A DNA stretch of 44,926 bases from an uncultured Lactobacillaceae bacterium (lineage in GTDB: Bacteria; Bacillota; Bacilli; Lactobacillales; Lactobacillaceae). The notes beneath the pieces are model-generated. The model saw nothing but the letters and a program-made list of their open reading frames with translations. It did no database searches and was not told the DNA's origin. Shown here in pieces: positions 26,003 through 36,510 of this stretch. The stretch lies in assembly GCA_945273735.1 (NCBI GenBank), contig CALYPJ010000010.1:1-44926 (forward strand). Reading direction: 5' to 3'. The position numbers were made by a program, and so were the translations under genes. Every line of letters starts with the position of its first letter. The stretch's first letter is position 1.

Positions 26003-26628
26003 AAAAAATCATCATTTGTTTTATAATGTTCATAATCACGAACAGTTTTAATATTACGTTTTTTCCAGTTCATCAAAATTCGATCAATATATTTAAAATT
26101 ATAAACTTGAGCTAAAACTGCTTCACGTAAAGCCATTTCAATAAGCTCTGGTCGAAAATGATCTATTTTTATCCAACCGTTAACTTTTTCCATCTCAATA
26201 GGAGAAAGAGGACGTCCAAATTCAACTTCAAATTCTTTAATTAACTTATTTGTTGAATCATTAGTCAAATTATCTTTAATTACAGGATCTCCCTCTTGTT
26301 TTTCTTTCAATTCCAATTGATATAAATGATTTAAATCGTAATACGAGGAAACTTTACCATCAACGTTACGAGTTTCAATTGATAAAACATGTTTACGTTC
26401 CAAATTATTAATTAAATTAAATACGTCACTTTCAGTAACATGCAAATTTTTACTCAAAACCTTCATACTTGGAAATACATTATTTTGGCTTGCATAACTT
26501 ACCAAATTTAAGTATAGAATTAATTCTTGATCGCTGAGTCCAATCTCACGATAATTCTGAATCAAATAATTACTTACAGCTGAAAAACCGTCAAGTAAAT
26601 ATTGCAGAGACCCTTTCATTGTATCCAT
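25999..26628 (-). CDS. dnaD: Primosomal/replication initiation protein DnaD
   Basis: A 209-residue protein with an N-terminal winged helix (GLSDQELILYLNLVSYASQN, about 30-49) and the DnaB_2/DnaD C-terminal domain (FGRPLSPIEMEKVNGWIK, then VNFKYIDRIL-like segment YNFKYIDRILMNWKKRNI). It loads the helicase with DnaB/DnaI in Firmicutes. Sits between asnS and nth, the standard order, with a TAATG overlap with asnS. Confidence 0.95.
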   Translation of the reverse strand: MDTMKGSLQYLLDGFSAVSNYLIQNYREIGLSDQELILYLNLVSYASQNNVFPSMKVLSKNLHVTESDVFNLINNLERKHVLSIETRNVDGKVSSYYDLNHLYQLELKEKQEGDPVIKDNLTNDSTNKLIKEFEVEFGRPLSPIEMEKVNGWIKIDHFRPELIEMALREAVLAQVYNFKYIDRILMNWKKRNIKTVRDYEHYKTNDDFL

Positions 26629-27938
26629 TATGGTTGTAAGCGATTAATTAAACGAGGAAATGGAATTGTTGTACGTAAATGATCTAACTTACATACCCAA
26701 GTGATAAAACGTTCAAGACCTAAACCAAAACCAGAGTGTGGAACAGAACCAAACTTTCTCAAATCTAAATACCATTCATAGGCTGTAATATCTAAACCCG
26801 CTTGTTTTATATTATCCTTTAGTTTTTCATAATCAGCTTCCCGCTCAGAACCTCCCATAATTTCGCCATATCCTTCTGGTGCTAATAAGTCTGCACAAAT
26901 ATAAACATCATTACGTTTAGGATGACTTAACATATAAAAAGGTTTTGTTGACTTTGGATAATTCAAAATAAAAATAGGTTGATCAAATTGTTCTGATAGA
27001 TATGTTTCTTCAGGTGATCCTAAATCATCACCCCATGAGATAGCAAAATTAGCCTTTTGTAAAGTTTTAATTGCATCATCATATGTCATCCTAGGGAATG
27101 GTGTTTGAGATGCTTTCTCTAAAATTGCAGGATCGCGATCTAATAAATGTAATTCATAAGCACAATTTTCTAAAACACGTTTAAGTAAATAACTGATAAG
27201 GTCTTCTTGGATTTTTAAACTCTCTTCTTGATGCATAAAAGCCATTTCTGGTTCTATCATCCAAAACTCAGTTAGATGTCGTCTCGTTTTAGATTTTTCA
27301 GCCCGAAAAGTAGGACCAAAAGAAAAAACCTTTTTGAAAGCCATAGCACCGGCCTCCATATATAGTTGACCACTTTGAGATAAATAAGCATCATGATCAA
27401 AATAATCAATATGAAATAACTCAGTTGTACCTTCAGGTGCACTACCTGTTAAAATAGGAGGATCTATCTTGGTAAATTCGCGATCATAAAAGAAGTCATA
27501 AATTGCTTTAGTAATTTCATTTCTAATCTTTAAGATTGCAAATTGATGACTGCTACGCAACCAAAGGTGTCGATGATCTAATAAAAAGTCAACACCATGT
27601 TCTTTAGGAGTAATTGGATAATCATTACTATCTCCAACTACTTTTAAATCAGTTATTGCAATTTCGTATCCAAAATGGCTTCTTTTATCTTCGTGAATCT
27701 CTCCAATTACATAAAAACTACTTTCTTGCTTAAGCGATCGAGCTTGTTCAAATATTTCATCGGAAACTGTTCCCTTAACCACTACACCCTGAAAAAATGC
27801 AGTACCATCTCGAAGTTGAAGAAAAATAATCTTACCGCTAGAACGACGATCTGTTAGCCACACCCCAATTTTTACTTTTTTGTCAACATATTTTCCTGCA
27901 TCAATAATATTTATTTCTTTTATTTCCACTTTTTCCAC
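26628..27938 (-). CDS. asnS: Asparaginyl-tRNA synthetase
   Basis: A 436-residue class IIb synthetase. Residues 20-105 form the OB-fold anticodon-binding domain; the catalytic domain has motif 2 ([24 protein letters not shown], split around residue 213) and motif 3 near the end ([13 protein letters not shown]). It charges tRNA-Asn. The sequence [13 protein letters not shown] is typical of AsnS rather than AspS. Adjacent to dnaD and the YpmB-like gene, as in Bacillus. Confidence 0.96.
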   Translation of the reverse strand: MEKVEIKEINIIDAGKYVDKKVKIGVWLTDRRSSGKIIFLQLRDGTAFFQGVVVKGTVSDEIFEQARSLKQESSFYVIGEIHEDKRSHFGYEIAITDLKVVGDSNDYPITPKEHGVDFLLDHRHLWLRSSHQFAILKIRNEITKAIYDFFYDREFTKIDPPILTGSAPEGTTELFHIDYFDHDAYLSQSGQLYMEAGAMAFKKVFSFGPTFRAEKSKTRRHLTEFWMIEPEMAFMHQEESLKIQEDLISYLLKRVLENCAYELHLLDRDPAILEKASQTPFPRMTYDDAIKTLQKANFAISWGDDLGSPEETYLSEQFDQPIFILNYPKSTKPFYMLSHPKRNDVYICADLLAPEGYGEIMGGSEREADYEKLKDNIKQAGLDITAYEWYLDLRKFGSVPHSGFGLGLERFITWVCKLDHLRTTIPFPRLINRLQP

Positions 27939-28424
27939 CTAAATTTTTAATGTTTTTTGTAAAATTTTTCCATTTTTAAAGGCTAAAGTATAATAGTTTA
28001 ACTCACCTTTTTGATTTAAAAAAGATATTTCCCAGACTACTTTATTTTTGTATACCCCTAATCTAACTTTTTGGATTTTATCAAGGTTAGGATTTTCTCC
28101 AACCACTATTTTTTTAGCTTGATTTTCTGATATACCTTTATCCTGATCTACAAGTAAAAGATCCCCACTCTTTAAATCAACAATCGCATATTGCGACTTA
28201 TTTTTTGGTGTTTGACCTAATGCTGAAAAATAAGAAGAATCCCGGTTATACCAATAGTACTCGGTAAAATTAGATAAATTAGTTTTTTTCTTAATTACTT
28301 TAAGTGCTTGACTTTTTACCTGAATAAAAGGTAAATCCGCAATCAAAAAACTTCCTAAAACTATGGCTAACCCTAAAATAATAATGATCCAAAAAGTTGG
28401 AAAGTGTTTTGTTTTTCTTCTCAT
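27939..28424 (-). CDS. YpmB-like membrane-anchored protein (DUF5590)
   Basis: A 161-residue protein with an N-terminal membrane anchor (about 10-30) and an outward-facing domain of two PepSY-like repeats (QALKVIKKKTNLSNFTEYYW; GISENQAKKIVVGENPN). The same family sits beside asnS in Bacillus (ypmB). Function unknown. It directly precedes asnS on the minus strand, suggesting co-transcription. Confidence 0.75.
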   Translation of the reverse strand: MRRKTKHFPTFWIIIILGLAIVLGSFLIADLPFIQVKSQALKVIKKKTNLSNFTEYYWYNRDSSYFSALGQTPKNKSQYAIVDLKSGDLLLVDQDKGISENQAKKIVVGENPNLDKIQKVRLGVYKNKVVWEISFLNQKGELNYYTLAFKNGKILQKTLKI

Positions 28425-28477
28425 TTTAATTTACCAAACTTTTTTAATTCTAGCATAAACTAACAATACTTAACCAA

Positions 28478-31400
28478 TTAATTTAAGTTAATAACCATAC
28501 CGGAAGCTAAAGCAACAATATTTTTTTTAACAGGTTTATGATACATACCATGAAGTACATCAGCATATACTGCAAGCTGACTCTGGTATCGTTTGACCAA
28601 TTGATTAATAATCGATTGTTTAGATTCCTTAAAAAAATGATCAGTTTTATAATCTAATAAAATAATTTTATCATCTAAATTTAAAAAGCCATCAAAAATT
28701 CCATGAATTAAAACTGCATCACCTTTGCCAAAGGTACCGTGAGGATATAAAACTTGGGGGCTAACAACTGCCTGAAAAGACTTTTCACGTTCGAATTTAT
28801 CAGGATGTTTTAAAATCAACTTTCCTAAATCTGTATCAAAAAAGCGCAAAATTTGAGAAATATTAATTTGTTGGCCAACTTCTGGAGTAATCAATTTTTC
28901 ATTAACCAACCGGTTTACTTGCTCTTTTAAGAGTTTAGAACTTATTGGTAAATTCAGAGGAACTTTTCTAAGTAATAGATGCGTAGCTGTACCAATTTCA
29001 GCCGCATTAGCTTTTTTACTTCCTTTAAATTTTGGTAAATCAAATTCGTTAATTTGATCTGATAAGTTATTTTTAACTAAAAAATTTGCGGTAGCCAATT
29101 GATTATCATCAGGTTCACGTAATACAGTTTTCAAACCCGATACAGATTGATATGCTGCCTGGTTTATTGCATTAATAAATGGATATTGCCAACTAAAATG
29201 ATCATCAATTTGTTGCCAATATTTATGACTAGGATTTGTCAAAAGGTCAGATATCTGAAAATTAGTTTTTTCTTGAGAAATATCTTTAAGATTAACATGA
29301 GTAACTCTTTTAATAACAATTTGAGCTTGATTTGAATCAAAATGAGATACTACTTGATCAGTTGCCTGGTCAAGAACAATTACTTGACCACTTATCACTG
29401 ATCTAAGCATTTTTAAAAATGAATTATCTTTTTGTCTTTCTTCCAATGGAATTACTAATTCACTGCGCTCTGACTTTTGCTCAATCACATCAAAAAAGTT
29501 CTTATCAGTACCAACCATGAACAATTTTTCACGAGCCCGAGTCATTGCTACATAAAAAATTCGTAATTCTTCAGAAATTAACCTATTTCTTTCTTTCTGT
29601 TTTACAATTTCAATTTGAGGTAAATAATATGAAATATTCTTGTTGTCAAGATATCTTAGACCTAGTCCAGCATCTTCATTTAACAAATAAGATTGATTTA
29701 AATCATTAAAATTAAATTGACGATTTAAGCGATAAAGAAAAACTACTGGAAATTCAAGACCTTTAGCTGAATGCATTGTCATCAACTGGACCGCATCCTC
29801 ATTATTACTCACTTGATCTGGAATATTTGGATGATTTCCTGAACGTTCAACTTGATCTAAATAACGTACAAATTCACTTAAACTGGTAATTGATCTTTCT
29901 TGAAATGCCTTAGCTTGTAATAAAAATATCCGTAAATTACGAAGTCGATAATTACCTCCAACCATTAATGAAACATAATCTAAATAATTTGAATCATAGT
30001 AAAGAAAATTTAACAAATCAACTAAGTTATTATTTTTAGCTAAATTTTGAGCCGTATGAAGCATTTCTTTTAATTTTAAAAGTTGCTTACTTAAATTATC
30101 GTTTTTATTTTTTAAATAATTATTAACTGCTTGCCAAAATGAACCTTGTTTATAATTTGCTCGTATTTTAGCTAAATCATTATCATTCAAACCAACAAAT
30201 GGTGATTTTAAAACTGCTACTAAAGGTATGTCTTGATCTGGGTTATCGATAACTTTTAAAACAGAGATAATTAATTTTATTTCAACTGTTAAAAAGAAAT
30301 CATCATTTTGACCACTGCTTAAATTTATACCTGCCCGTTCAAAAGTATCTAATAATGTCCGATGTTCGCTTTTTGTGCGGGTTAAAACAGCTATATCGCT
30401 CAATTTTAATTCGCGCATTTTTCTTTGATTAACATCAAAAACTTGCTGATGATTTAATAACATATCTTGAATTTGATTAACAATAATTTCAGCTTGTTGT
30501 TGTGCTTGGGAAATTTCATTTTCCTCACCTTGGTCAATTAAAACTTCAACTTTAGGGTTAAGTTTTTCTGGATAAAAGTTAGCTCCAAATTTTAAAAATG
30601 AATTTTGATCATATTTCAAACCCCCTAAATTAGTATCCATTAATTGTTTAAAAATAAAATTAACGGTTTCATCGATGTTAATTACAGAACGATAATTTTC
30701 AGCAATAACAATAACTTCTTCATTTTTGTCGGAAGAATTTTGATAACTCAAATATTTCTTTAAAAACAACTGAGGATTAGCGTGACGAAAACCATAAATT
30801 GATTGTTTAACATCTCCTACCATAAATAAATTATGCTGATTACCACTTAATAAATTTAAAATAGCATCTTGAAGATTATTAATATCTTGATATTCATCAA
30901 TTAAAATTTCTTTAAAGCGATGTTGATAAAGAATTCGCGCATTTTTACTCTCTTTTAAAATTGTATAAGCATACCTTTCAAGATCAGAAAACTCATAAGC
31001 GTTTTCTGATTTCTTAACTATTTCAACTTTTTTCAAGTAAATTTTAGTAAATGCTATTAAAAGTTTAATTCTTTTAGCTGTTTTTTTTGATAACTGAGCA
31101 ATTTCATTTTCAGAGTATTGAAAAAGTTTAATTAATCCTTGATTAGAGTCCAGTAGGATTTTTTTAATTGTATCTCGATATCCTTTAGTTTTATTCTTTG
31201 CCATTAATACGGCTTCATCTTTAGTTCTAACCGCTTTGGCCCTAGCAAAATTAAAAGCAAATAACTGCTCTCTTAATTCTTGATAGTTAATATTTTTTAA
31301 ATTATGTAAAATTTGAGAATAATATGTAATTCCAATTTGAGATTCATTTAAATAAAACTCCAATTGAGGATAGACTTTTGAGATTTCATCAATTTTTTTG

Positions 31401-32098
31401 AATAAATTAATAACTATTTTAATTTGATCTTTAACATATGACTTTAAACTTTTTTGAAAAAAATCCCCTTTTGAAAAACTGTCACTGAAATTATACAAAT
31501 GATCAATATGATTTAGCCAATTTTCCTGATTTTCCAAAGAGACAGAATAAGTTTCTAGATCATTAATTAAATTTTTAAATCGTTCAATATTTTTCCCATT
31601 AGAAAAATTTCGAACTAGCTCAAAAAAGTTTGTCCCTTCTTTAGCTAAAAACTCTCCAAAAGTTTCATCAAAGGGAATCTTTTTTAACTCTATAATTTCA
31701 TTAGGATCTGTCATTACCCGAAAATTAGGATCTAAGTTAACTACATTAAAATTAGCACGAATTACTTTTTGACAAAAAGCATCTAAAGTTTCAATATCGC
31801 AACTTGGCAAAATAGCAATTTGTCTACGAATAAAAATTTGTTCCTTATCAGATAATTTACCAGATGATAATTCATTAATTAGTCCTCTTCTCAAACGTTC
31901 ACGCATTTCATTAGCTGCTGCTCTTGTAAAAGTAACAATAAGCATTTCATCCAATGCGACACCTTTTAAAACATGATTAATAATTCTACTGACTAAAACT
32001 GTCGTTTTGCCTGAGCCTGCAGATGCATAAACCAAAATGTTTTTTCCTTGAAGGTTAATCGCTCTCAATTGTTCCTTGGTAAATTCAATTTTATTCAT
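28478..32098 (-). CDS. addA: ATP-dependent helicase/nuclease subunit A (AddA/RexA)
   Basis: A 1206-residue UvrD-type helicase with a C-terminal nuclease. Walker A ASAGSGKTT (25-33), helicase motifs FKEILIDEYQDIN (about 395) and VGDVKQSIYGFR (about 426), the late motif MTMHSAKGLEFPVVFL, AMTRAREKLFMVG, and the nuclease catalytic motif ILLDYKTDHF near the end. With AddB it resects double-strand breaks. ATG at 32098 overlaps the addB stop by 8 bases. Confidence 0.96.
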   Translation of the reverse strand: MNKIEFTKEQLRAINLQGKNILVYASAGSGKTTVLVSRIINHVLKGVALDEMLIVTFTRAAANEMRERLRRGLINELSSGKLSDKEQIFIRRQIAILPSCDIETLDAFCQKVIRANFNVVNLDPNFRVMTDPNEIIELKKIPFDETFGEFLAKEGTNFFELVRNFSNGKNIERFKNLINDLETYSVSLENQENWLNHIDHLYNFSDSFSKGDFFQKSLKSYVKDQIKIVINLFKKIDEISKVYPQLEFYLNESQIGITYYSQILHNLKNINYQELREQLFAFNFARAKAVRTKDEAVLMAKNKTKGYRDTIKKILLDSNQGLIKLFQYSENEIAQLSKKTAKRIKLLIAFTKIYLKKVEIVKKSENAYEFSDLERYAYTILKESKNARILYQHRFKEILIDEYQDINNLQDAILNLLSGNQHNLFMVGDVKQSIYGFRHANPQLFLKKYLSYQNSSDKNEEVIVIAENYRSVINIDETVNFIFKQLMDTNLGGLKYDQNSFLKFGANFYPEKLNPKVEVLIDQGEENEISQAQQQAEIIVNQIQDMLLNHQQVFDVNQRKMRELKLSDIAVLTRTKSEHRTLLDTFERAGINLSSGQNDDFFLTVEIKLIISVLKVIDNPDQDIPLVAVLKSPFVGLNDNDLAKIRANYKQGSFWQAVNNYLKNKNDNLSKQLLKLKEMLHTAQNLAKNNNLVDLLNFLYYDSNYLDYVSLMVGGNYRLRNLRIFLLQAKAFQERSITSLSEFVRYLDQVERSGNHPNIPDQVSNNEDAVQLMTMHSAKGLEFPVVFLYRLNRQFNFNDLNQSYLLNEDAGLGLRYLDNKNISYYLPQIEIVKQKERNRLISEELRIFYVAMTRAREKLFMVGTDKNFFDVIEQKSERSELVIPLEERQKDNSFLKMLRSVISGQVIVLDQATDQVVSHFDSNQAQIVIKRVTHVNLKDISQEKTNFQISDLLTNPSHKYWQQIDDHFSWQYPFINAINQAAYQSVSGLKTVLREPDDNQLATANFLVKNNLSDQINEFDLPKFKGSKKANAAEIGTATHLLLRKVPLNLPISSKLLKEQVNRLVNEKLITPEVGQQINISQILRFFDTDLGKLILKHPDKFEREKSFQAVVSPQVLYPHGTFGKGDAVLIHGIFDGFLNLDDKIILLDYKTDHFFKESKQSIINQLVKRYQSQLAVYADVLHGMYHKPVKKNIVALASGMVINLN

Positions 32099-35000
32099 TT
32101 AATTCATCTCGCATTAACTTTAATAATTCTTCAGCTGTTTTTGATTTTAAAACTTGAAAATCATGATCAATTTCAGGATCGAATAGTAAAATTGCCTGGT
32201 ATGGATCACTGCGATAATTTAAAATATCAGCAAAAGTTCGAAAGAGAATTTTTTGAGAAAACTCACCTGCATATATTAAATCAGCTAAAGTTTTAAATCT
32301 TTTTCTGTTATACGCAAAAATTAGTTTAAATTCATCTGGCCGATAAGCACTTTTACTAAATCGATTATTACTAGGGAAAAAATCATTCCACTTAAAATTA
32401 TTTTTTGATAAATCTTGAATAATTAGATCCTGATAATCTGGATTATTTGAATAAATTCCATTGTACTGAAAGTTCTTTAACCACGCATGCTTTGGATCTT
32501 TTTTCACTTTTTCATAGGAAACTTGAGGATCTTGAACTTGATAAAAAAAACTACCCCCAACATGTTGCTTAGAATCAGTAAAATAATAATCTTTTAAAAT
32601 TTGTAAATAAGTAATTAATTGGATATCTAAGCCTGAATAAAAATCATTAAGATTAAACTTCCGATTTGAAGATTTATAATCAATAACATTAAAAAATTCT
32701 TGATGTGCGGATTTAAAAAGATCAAGACGATCAATTTTTCCGTTAATTCTTAATTTACGACCTGACCCTAAGTTAAAAATTGGTTGAATTTCATCTCCCA
32801 TAGTACCAAATGATTTTTCAGTAAATAACGTTCTACTTCTAAGTCCTTGACTCTTAAATGATTCCAAAGTTTTTAAAATTGTTTGTTCAATAATTGTTAT
32901 ATTAAATTGATTAATTGGGTCATTCATTAAAAATTCTAAGTTTTGTAACTTTATTGTTTGCTGATAAACCTGATGACTAATTTCTCGTAAATCCGAATTG
33001 CTTAAATTGCTTATTAATTTCTTTTTATTTTTTAAATATTTAAAAAATAAATCCAAACTTTGGTGAAATATTAAGCCGCTTACGACTGCATTTATTTCTG
33101 AAACAGGACGTTCTTTAACTTTTAAAACATATTTAACAAAAAATTCATAAGGGTTACGAAAATAAGTTTCCATATTTGTTATTGATAAGAAAAGATCTTG
33201 CTCAAAAATATTTTTTATTATTTCTGGATCAACTTGATGATGTTCTTGCAAATTTAAAGCCCGTAGAACTATTTCTAAATCTTGGGGACGTTGCTTTTTA
33301 TACCAGTAAAATAAAGTTGACCAGGCAGTTTTTAAAGGTTCCTGCTCAATTAAAGATTCTCTCAACACTTGTACTAAATCGGTTAACGATGTTTCCGGCA
33401 ATAATAAACGGTTAGAAAAATCATCATTTTTAGGTTCATCAGAAAAATTCTGTAGCGAAATATTAAAATTATCTTGCAATTGAGTTATATAAGTTGAAGG
33501 TAGCATTAAATTATCATCAATTTGACTAGGGAAACTTAAATACAATTTCTTTTGCGGTAAACTCATCATCAAGTAGTCGATATTACGCTCCATTAAATTT
33601 TGATAATTCATCACATAACGCAACAAAAATTGATTATTGGTCGCATGTGCTATGGCTTCAATTTCTTCACTGGAAAGTAAAAGTTCATTACGATCATGAT
33701 TTAATGGAAAATTGCCATCGCTCGCATTAAATATCCAAACATACCTATAACTTGGCAAATTGACCTTATTAACTTCTGAAATTTGAACTGCATCAATAAC
33801 TGCAGGAACCAACTGATAAGTTTTAGTTTTAAATCCATTAATTAAAATTTGAGAAAAATCATTTAAACTAATTTCTTGATCTTGAAAAACGGTGATAATT
33901 TCATCTAATAGTTTACTAAAATTATTTACTTCTTGATTAATTCTATCTCCCACTAATTGTTGTTGATTTTGATAAGCAGTCGATTTTCTTAAATTTAAAT
34001 TATTAAAAACTTCACTTTGTTCACAAAAATTATAAATAATATTGGCATATTGACGAGCTGTTTTACTATGTTTTAAATGGCCGATTAAAGGTAGCAATAA
34101 ATTTCGAGTTAATTTACGAACAAGTAAAAAATGTGTTAGGTGATCAATTTGATTACTAAATGTCCTTTTCAATGAATTTTCATTTAAATCTAAATAAAGA
34201 AAATCATACCCTGAAATACCTAAAAGTAATGAGAAATTTTCCGCATCAAATAAAGCAGTCTGGGATAAAATTTTGTCATTAAATAATAACCCAGTTTTTA
34301 ACAAATCAAAAATATCATGTAACTGAATTTTAAAAGTGACTAAAGCTAATATTTTTTTTAAAAAATAAGTAATTGCAGACCCTTCCATCGAATTAGTAAA
34401 TTGACCAAAATAAGGAATATGATAATTTCCAAAAATTTCTTTAAAAATTACTTGATATTGATCTAAGTCTGGTCCAACAACTAAAATATCACTATAGCGA
34501 ACATTTTTATAACGAACTAAATGAGAAATTTCTAATGCAATTTTTTTGACTTCATCATAACGATTTTTCATATAAAAAATTTCAATATTAGAAATATCTT
34601 TATTCTTTTCAAACTTATGATTTAAAAAAACAGATGCAATATTATTATTTGTTTTAGTAGAAAAAGATGTTATTTCTGGAGTTATTGTTTCTGGCAAATT
34701 ATTAATAAGAGTTTTATCTCGAAGTACTTTATCAAAATACCCCAAATAATAAACATTATTAGCTTTTTTTAAAAAAAGTGTAAATAAATCGAATTCAACT
34801 TTAGTAAATTGCAAATAATTATAAAATATAAAATTTGTTTTAGTAAGATCCTTTTGTTTTAAATATGTTCTTAATTTTATAAAATCACATTGCTCATCGC
34901 GAAATGGTTGATCAATAACTCTTTCATACTCTTGATAAATCAAAACTAAATCAGATTTTTTATCTGGATCAATATCATTGATTTCTGCTTTTGCTAAATC

Positions 35001-35432
35001 GTCGGCACTAAGATTTTCATTTTGAAAACTTTCAATTTGTTTTCTCAGTAAATCAATGAAACCCGTATCCCCAGCAAAATTATGATAAACTTTTAACTGT
35101 TCATTTTTTGTTTGTAAAATTGCTGTTAAAATCATATTTTTAAGACTAACAGTTAATTCTGGCAACTGAAAATAAGTTGAATCATTAAGAAAATACCAAA
35201 CAAGACGATTAAAAGAATATATTTTCAAGTTAGGTAAACTAAAAAAATGTAAATCATCATTTGATTGTTTATGGCGTCTTAAACGGTTTAAAACTTCAAT
35301 TTCAGCTTTAAACTTAAGGTTATTGGGAACTATTAAAAAAATATCTTCATTTTCAGGAATTTTTAGAATTAAATCTACAATTACATCTAAAAAATTAGTT
35401 TTTGCGTCACCTTGTATAAATCGTAAAGCCAC
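32091..35432 (-). CDS. addB: ATP-dependent nuclease subunit B (AddB/RexB)
   Basis: A protein of 1113 residues with the start chosen here. A longer frame starting at TTG 35471 exists, but GTG at 35432 gives (M)ALRFIQGDAKTNFLDV, which matches the family start, and AAGGAT lies 6 bases before it. The N-terminal half is a degenerate helicase fold; the C-terminal nuclease domain has NVIDYKSSNRKFN (about residue 1000 of the short form). The Fe-S cysteines typical of Bacillus AddB are not apparent, which fits the RexB subgroup. Partner of AddA. Confidence 0.92.
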   Translation of the reverse strand: MALRFIQGDAKTNFLDVIVDLILKIPENEDIFLIVPNNLKFKAEIEVLNRLRRHKQSNDDLHFFSLPNLKIYSFNRLVWYFLNDSTYFQLPELTVSLKNMILTAILQTKNEQLKVYHNFAGDTGFIDLLRKQIESFQNENLSADDLAKAEINDIDPDKKSDLVLIYQEYERVIDQPFRDEQCDFIKLRTYLKQKDLTKTNFIFYNYLQFTKVEFDLFTLFLKKANNVYYLGYFDKVLRDKTLINNLPETITPEITSFSTKTNNNIASVFLNHKFEKNKDISNIEIFYMKNRYDEVKKIALEISHLVRYKNVRYSDILVVGPDLDQYQVIFKEIFGNYHIPYFGQFTNSMEGSAITYFLKKILALVTFKIQLHDIFDLLKTGLLFNDKILSQTALFDAENFSLLLGISGYDFLYLDLNENSLKRTFSNQIDHLTHFLLVRKLTRNLLLPLIGHLKHSKTARQYANIIYNFCEQSEVFNNLNLRKSTAYQNQQQLVGDRINQEVNNFSKLLDEIITVFQDQEISLNDFSQILINGFKTKTYQLVPAVIDAVQISEVNKVNLPSYRYVWIFNASDGNFPLNHDRNELLLSSEEIEAIAHATNNQFLLRYVMNYQNLMERNIDYLMMSLPQKKLYLSFPSQIDDNLMLPSTYITQLQDNFNISLQNFSDEPKNDDFSNRLLLPETSLTDLVQVLRESLIEQEPLKTAWSTLFYWYKKQRPQDLEIVLRALNLQEHHQVDPEIIKNIFEQDLFLSITNMETYFRNPYEFFVKYVLKVKERPVSEINAVVSGLIFHQSLDLFFKYLKNKKKLISNLSNSDLREISHQVYQQTIKLQNLEFLMNDPINQFNITIIEQTILKTLESFKSQGLRSRTLFTEKSFGTMGDEIQPIFNLGSGRKLRINGKIDRLDLFKSAHQEFFNVIDYKSSNRKFNLNDFYSGLDIQLITYLQILKDYYFTDSKQHVGGSFFYQVQDPQVSYEKVKKDPKHAWLKNFQYNGIYSNNPDYQDLIIQDLSKNNFKWNDFFPSNNRFSKSAYRPDEFKLIFAYNRKRFKTLADLIYAGEFSQKILFRTFADILNYRSDPYQAILLFDPEIDHDFQVLKSKTAEELLKLMRDELNE

Positions 35433-35547
35433 TTTATCATCCTTATTTATTAATTTTTTTTTTATTTTCAATTTTTTTTAAGCTTTAAAAAAGTTATGTT
35501 CTAAAATTAAATTATAAATAAATAATAATAATTCGGAGGATCCGAAA
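35433..35547. promoter_or_regulatory. Divergent intergenic region between addB and mvaK1
   Basis: About 115 AT-rich bases must hold the promoters for addB (minus) and the mevalonate operon (plus). The plus strand carries GGAGG at 35535-35539, eight bases before the ATT start of mvaK1. Individual promoter hexamers could not be placed with confidence. Confidence 0.45.
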
Positions 35548-36510
35548 ATTAAAACTTTAATTAAAACCAGAGCAAGTTCACTTGCTAATGCTAAATTAAT
35601 ACTAAATGGCGAACATGCGGTAGTTTTTAATCGTCCCGCAATCGCTGTACCTATAAAATCTTTACAAACAAAAGTCTATATTTCACAAAATCTCAACTCA
35701 GGAATCTACTTAAAAAGCAAATTTTTCTTTGGAAATTTAGAAGACTGTCAAAACATTTTGCCTTCATTATACGCATTAATTAAAAGCTTTTTGAATTATA
35801 TTGGAAACCCTCAAGCTAACTTTCAAGTTAATATACAAAGTACTATTCCTGAAGCAAGTGGATTAGGATCTAGTGCAGCAGTAGCTTGGAGTTTATCTAA
35901 TGCTTTAAATTTATTTTTTCAGACTAATTTATCAAAAAGTGAATTACTAAAATTTGCAAATATTTCAGAAAAATTGATTCATGTAAATCCTAGTGGTCTA
36001 GATTTAGCAACATCAAGTAGTAATAATCCAATCATTTTTCAAAAGAATCACAAAACTATTAATTTATCAGTAGCCTCACAAATTAAAGGATATTTAATAA
36101 TTGCGACAACTCCTAAAGAAGGGATAACTAAAAATGCTGTTCAAAAAGTGGGACAAAATGCACAAATGCACCCGCTCTTATATCATCAATATTTTGATCA
36201 AATTGAAAGCATTACTTATCAAGCAATTGAATCTCTTCAGACTGGTGATTTAATAAACTTTGGCACTTGTTTAAATGAAAACCAAAAGGTGTTAAGTAAA
36301 ATGAATTTAAGTACTAATGAAATTGAAAATTTAATAAAAATAGCTAATCAAAATGGAAGTTTGGGTACTAAAATTACTGGTAGTGGACTTGGGGGAAGCA
36401 TTTTTGCTTTATCATCAAATTTAAAAGGAGCGCTTAATTTGGAAAAAATTTTTCGTCAAAGTCAAGCTGAATTTACCCATATAATTTCATTAAGCGAATA
36501 CGGTAATTAA
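35548..36510 (+). CDS. mvaK1: Mevalonate kinase, ATT start codon
   Basis: A 320-residue GHMP kinase phosphorylating mevalonate to 5-phosphomevalonate. It reads (M)KTLIKTRASSLANAKLILNG, then EHAVVFNRPAIAVPI, the family N-terminus, and continues with the phosphate loop PEASGLGSSAAVAW (about residue 102) and TGSGLGGSIFAL near the end. No ATG, GTG or TTG lies in frame before 35758, which is deep inside the fold; the only start with a ribosome-binding site is ATT at 35548, eight bases after GGAGG. In-frame upstream sequence closes at TAA 35515-35517. First gene of the mvaK1-mvaD-mvaK2-fni operon. Confidence 0.87.
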   Translation: MKTLIKTRASSLANAKLILNGEHAVVFNRPAIAVPIKSLQTKVYISQNLNSGIYLKSKFFFGNLEDCQNILPSLYALIKSFLNYIGNPQANFQVNIQSTIPEASGLGSSAAVAWSLSNALNLFFQTNLSKSELLKFANISEKLIHVNPSGLDLATSSSNNPIIFQKNHKTINLSVASQIKGYLIIATTPKEGITKNAVQKVGQNAQMHPLLYHQYFDQIESITYQAIESLQTGDLINFGTCLNENQKVLSKMNLSTNEIENLIKIANQNGSLGTKITGSGLGGSIFALSSNLKGALNLEKIFRQSQAEFTHIISLSEYGN

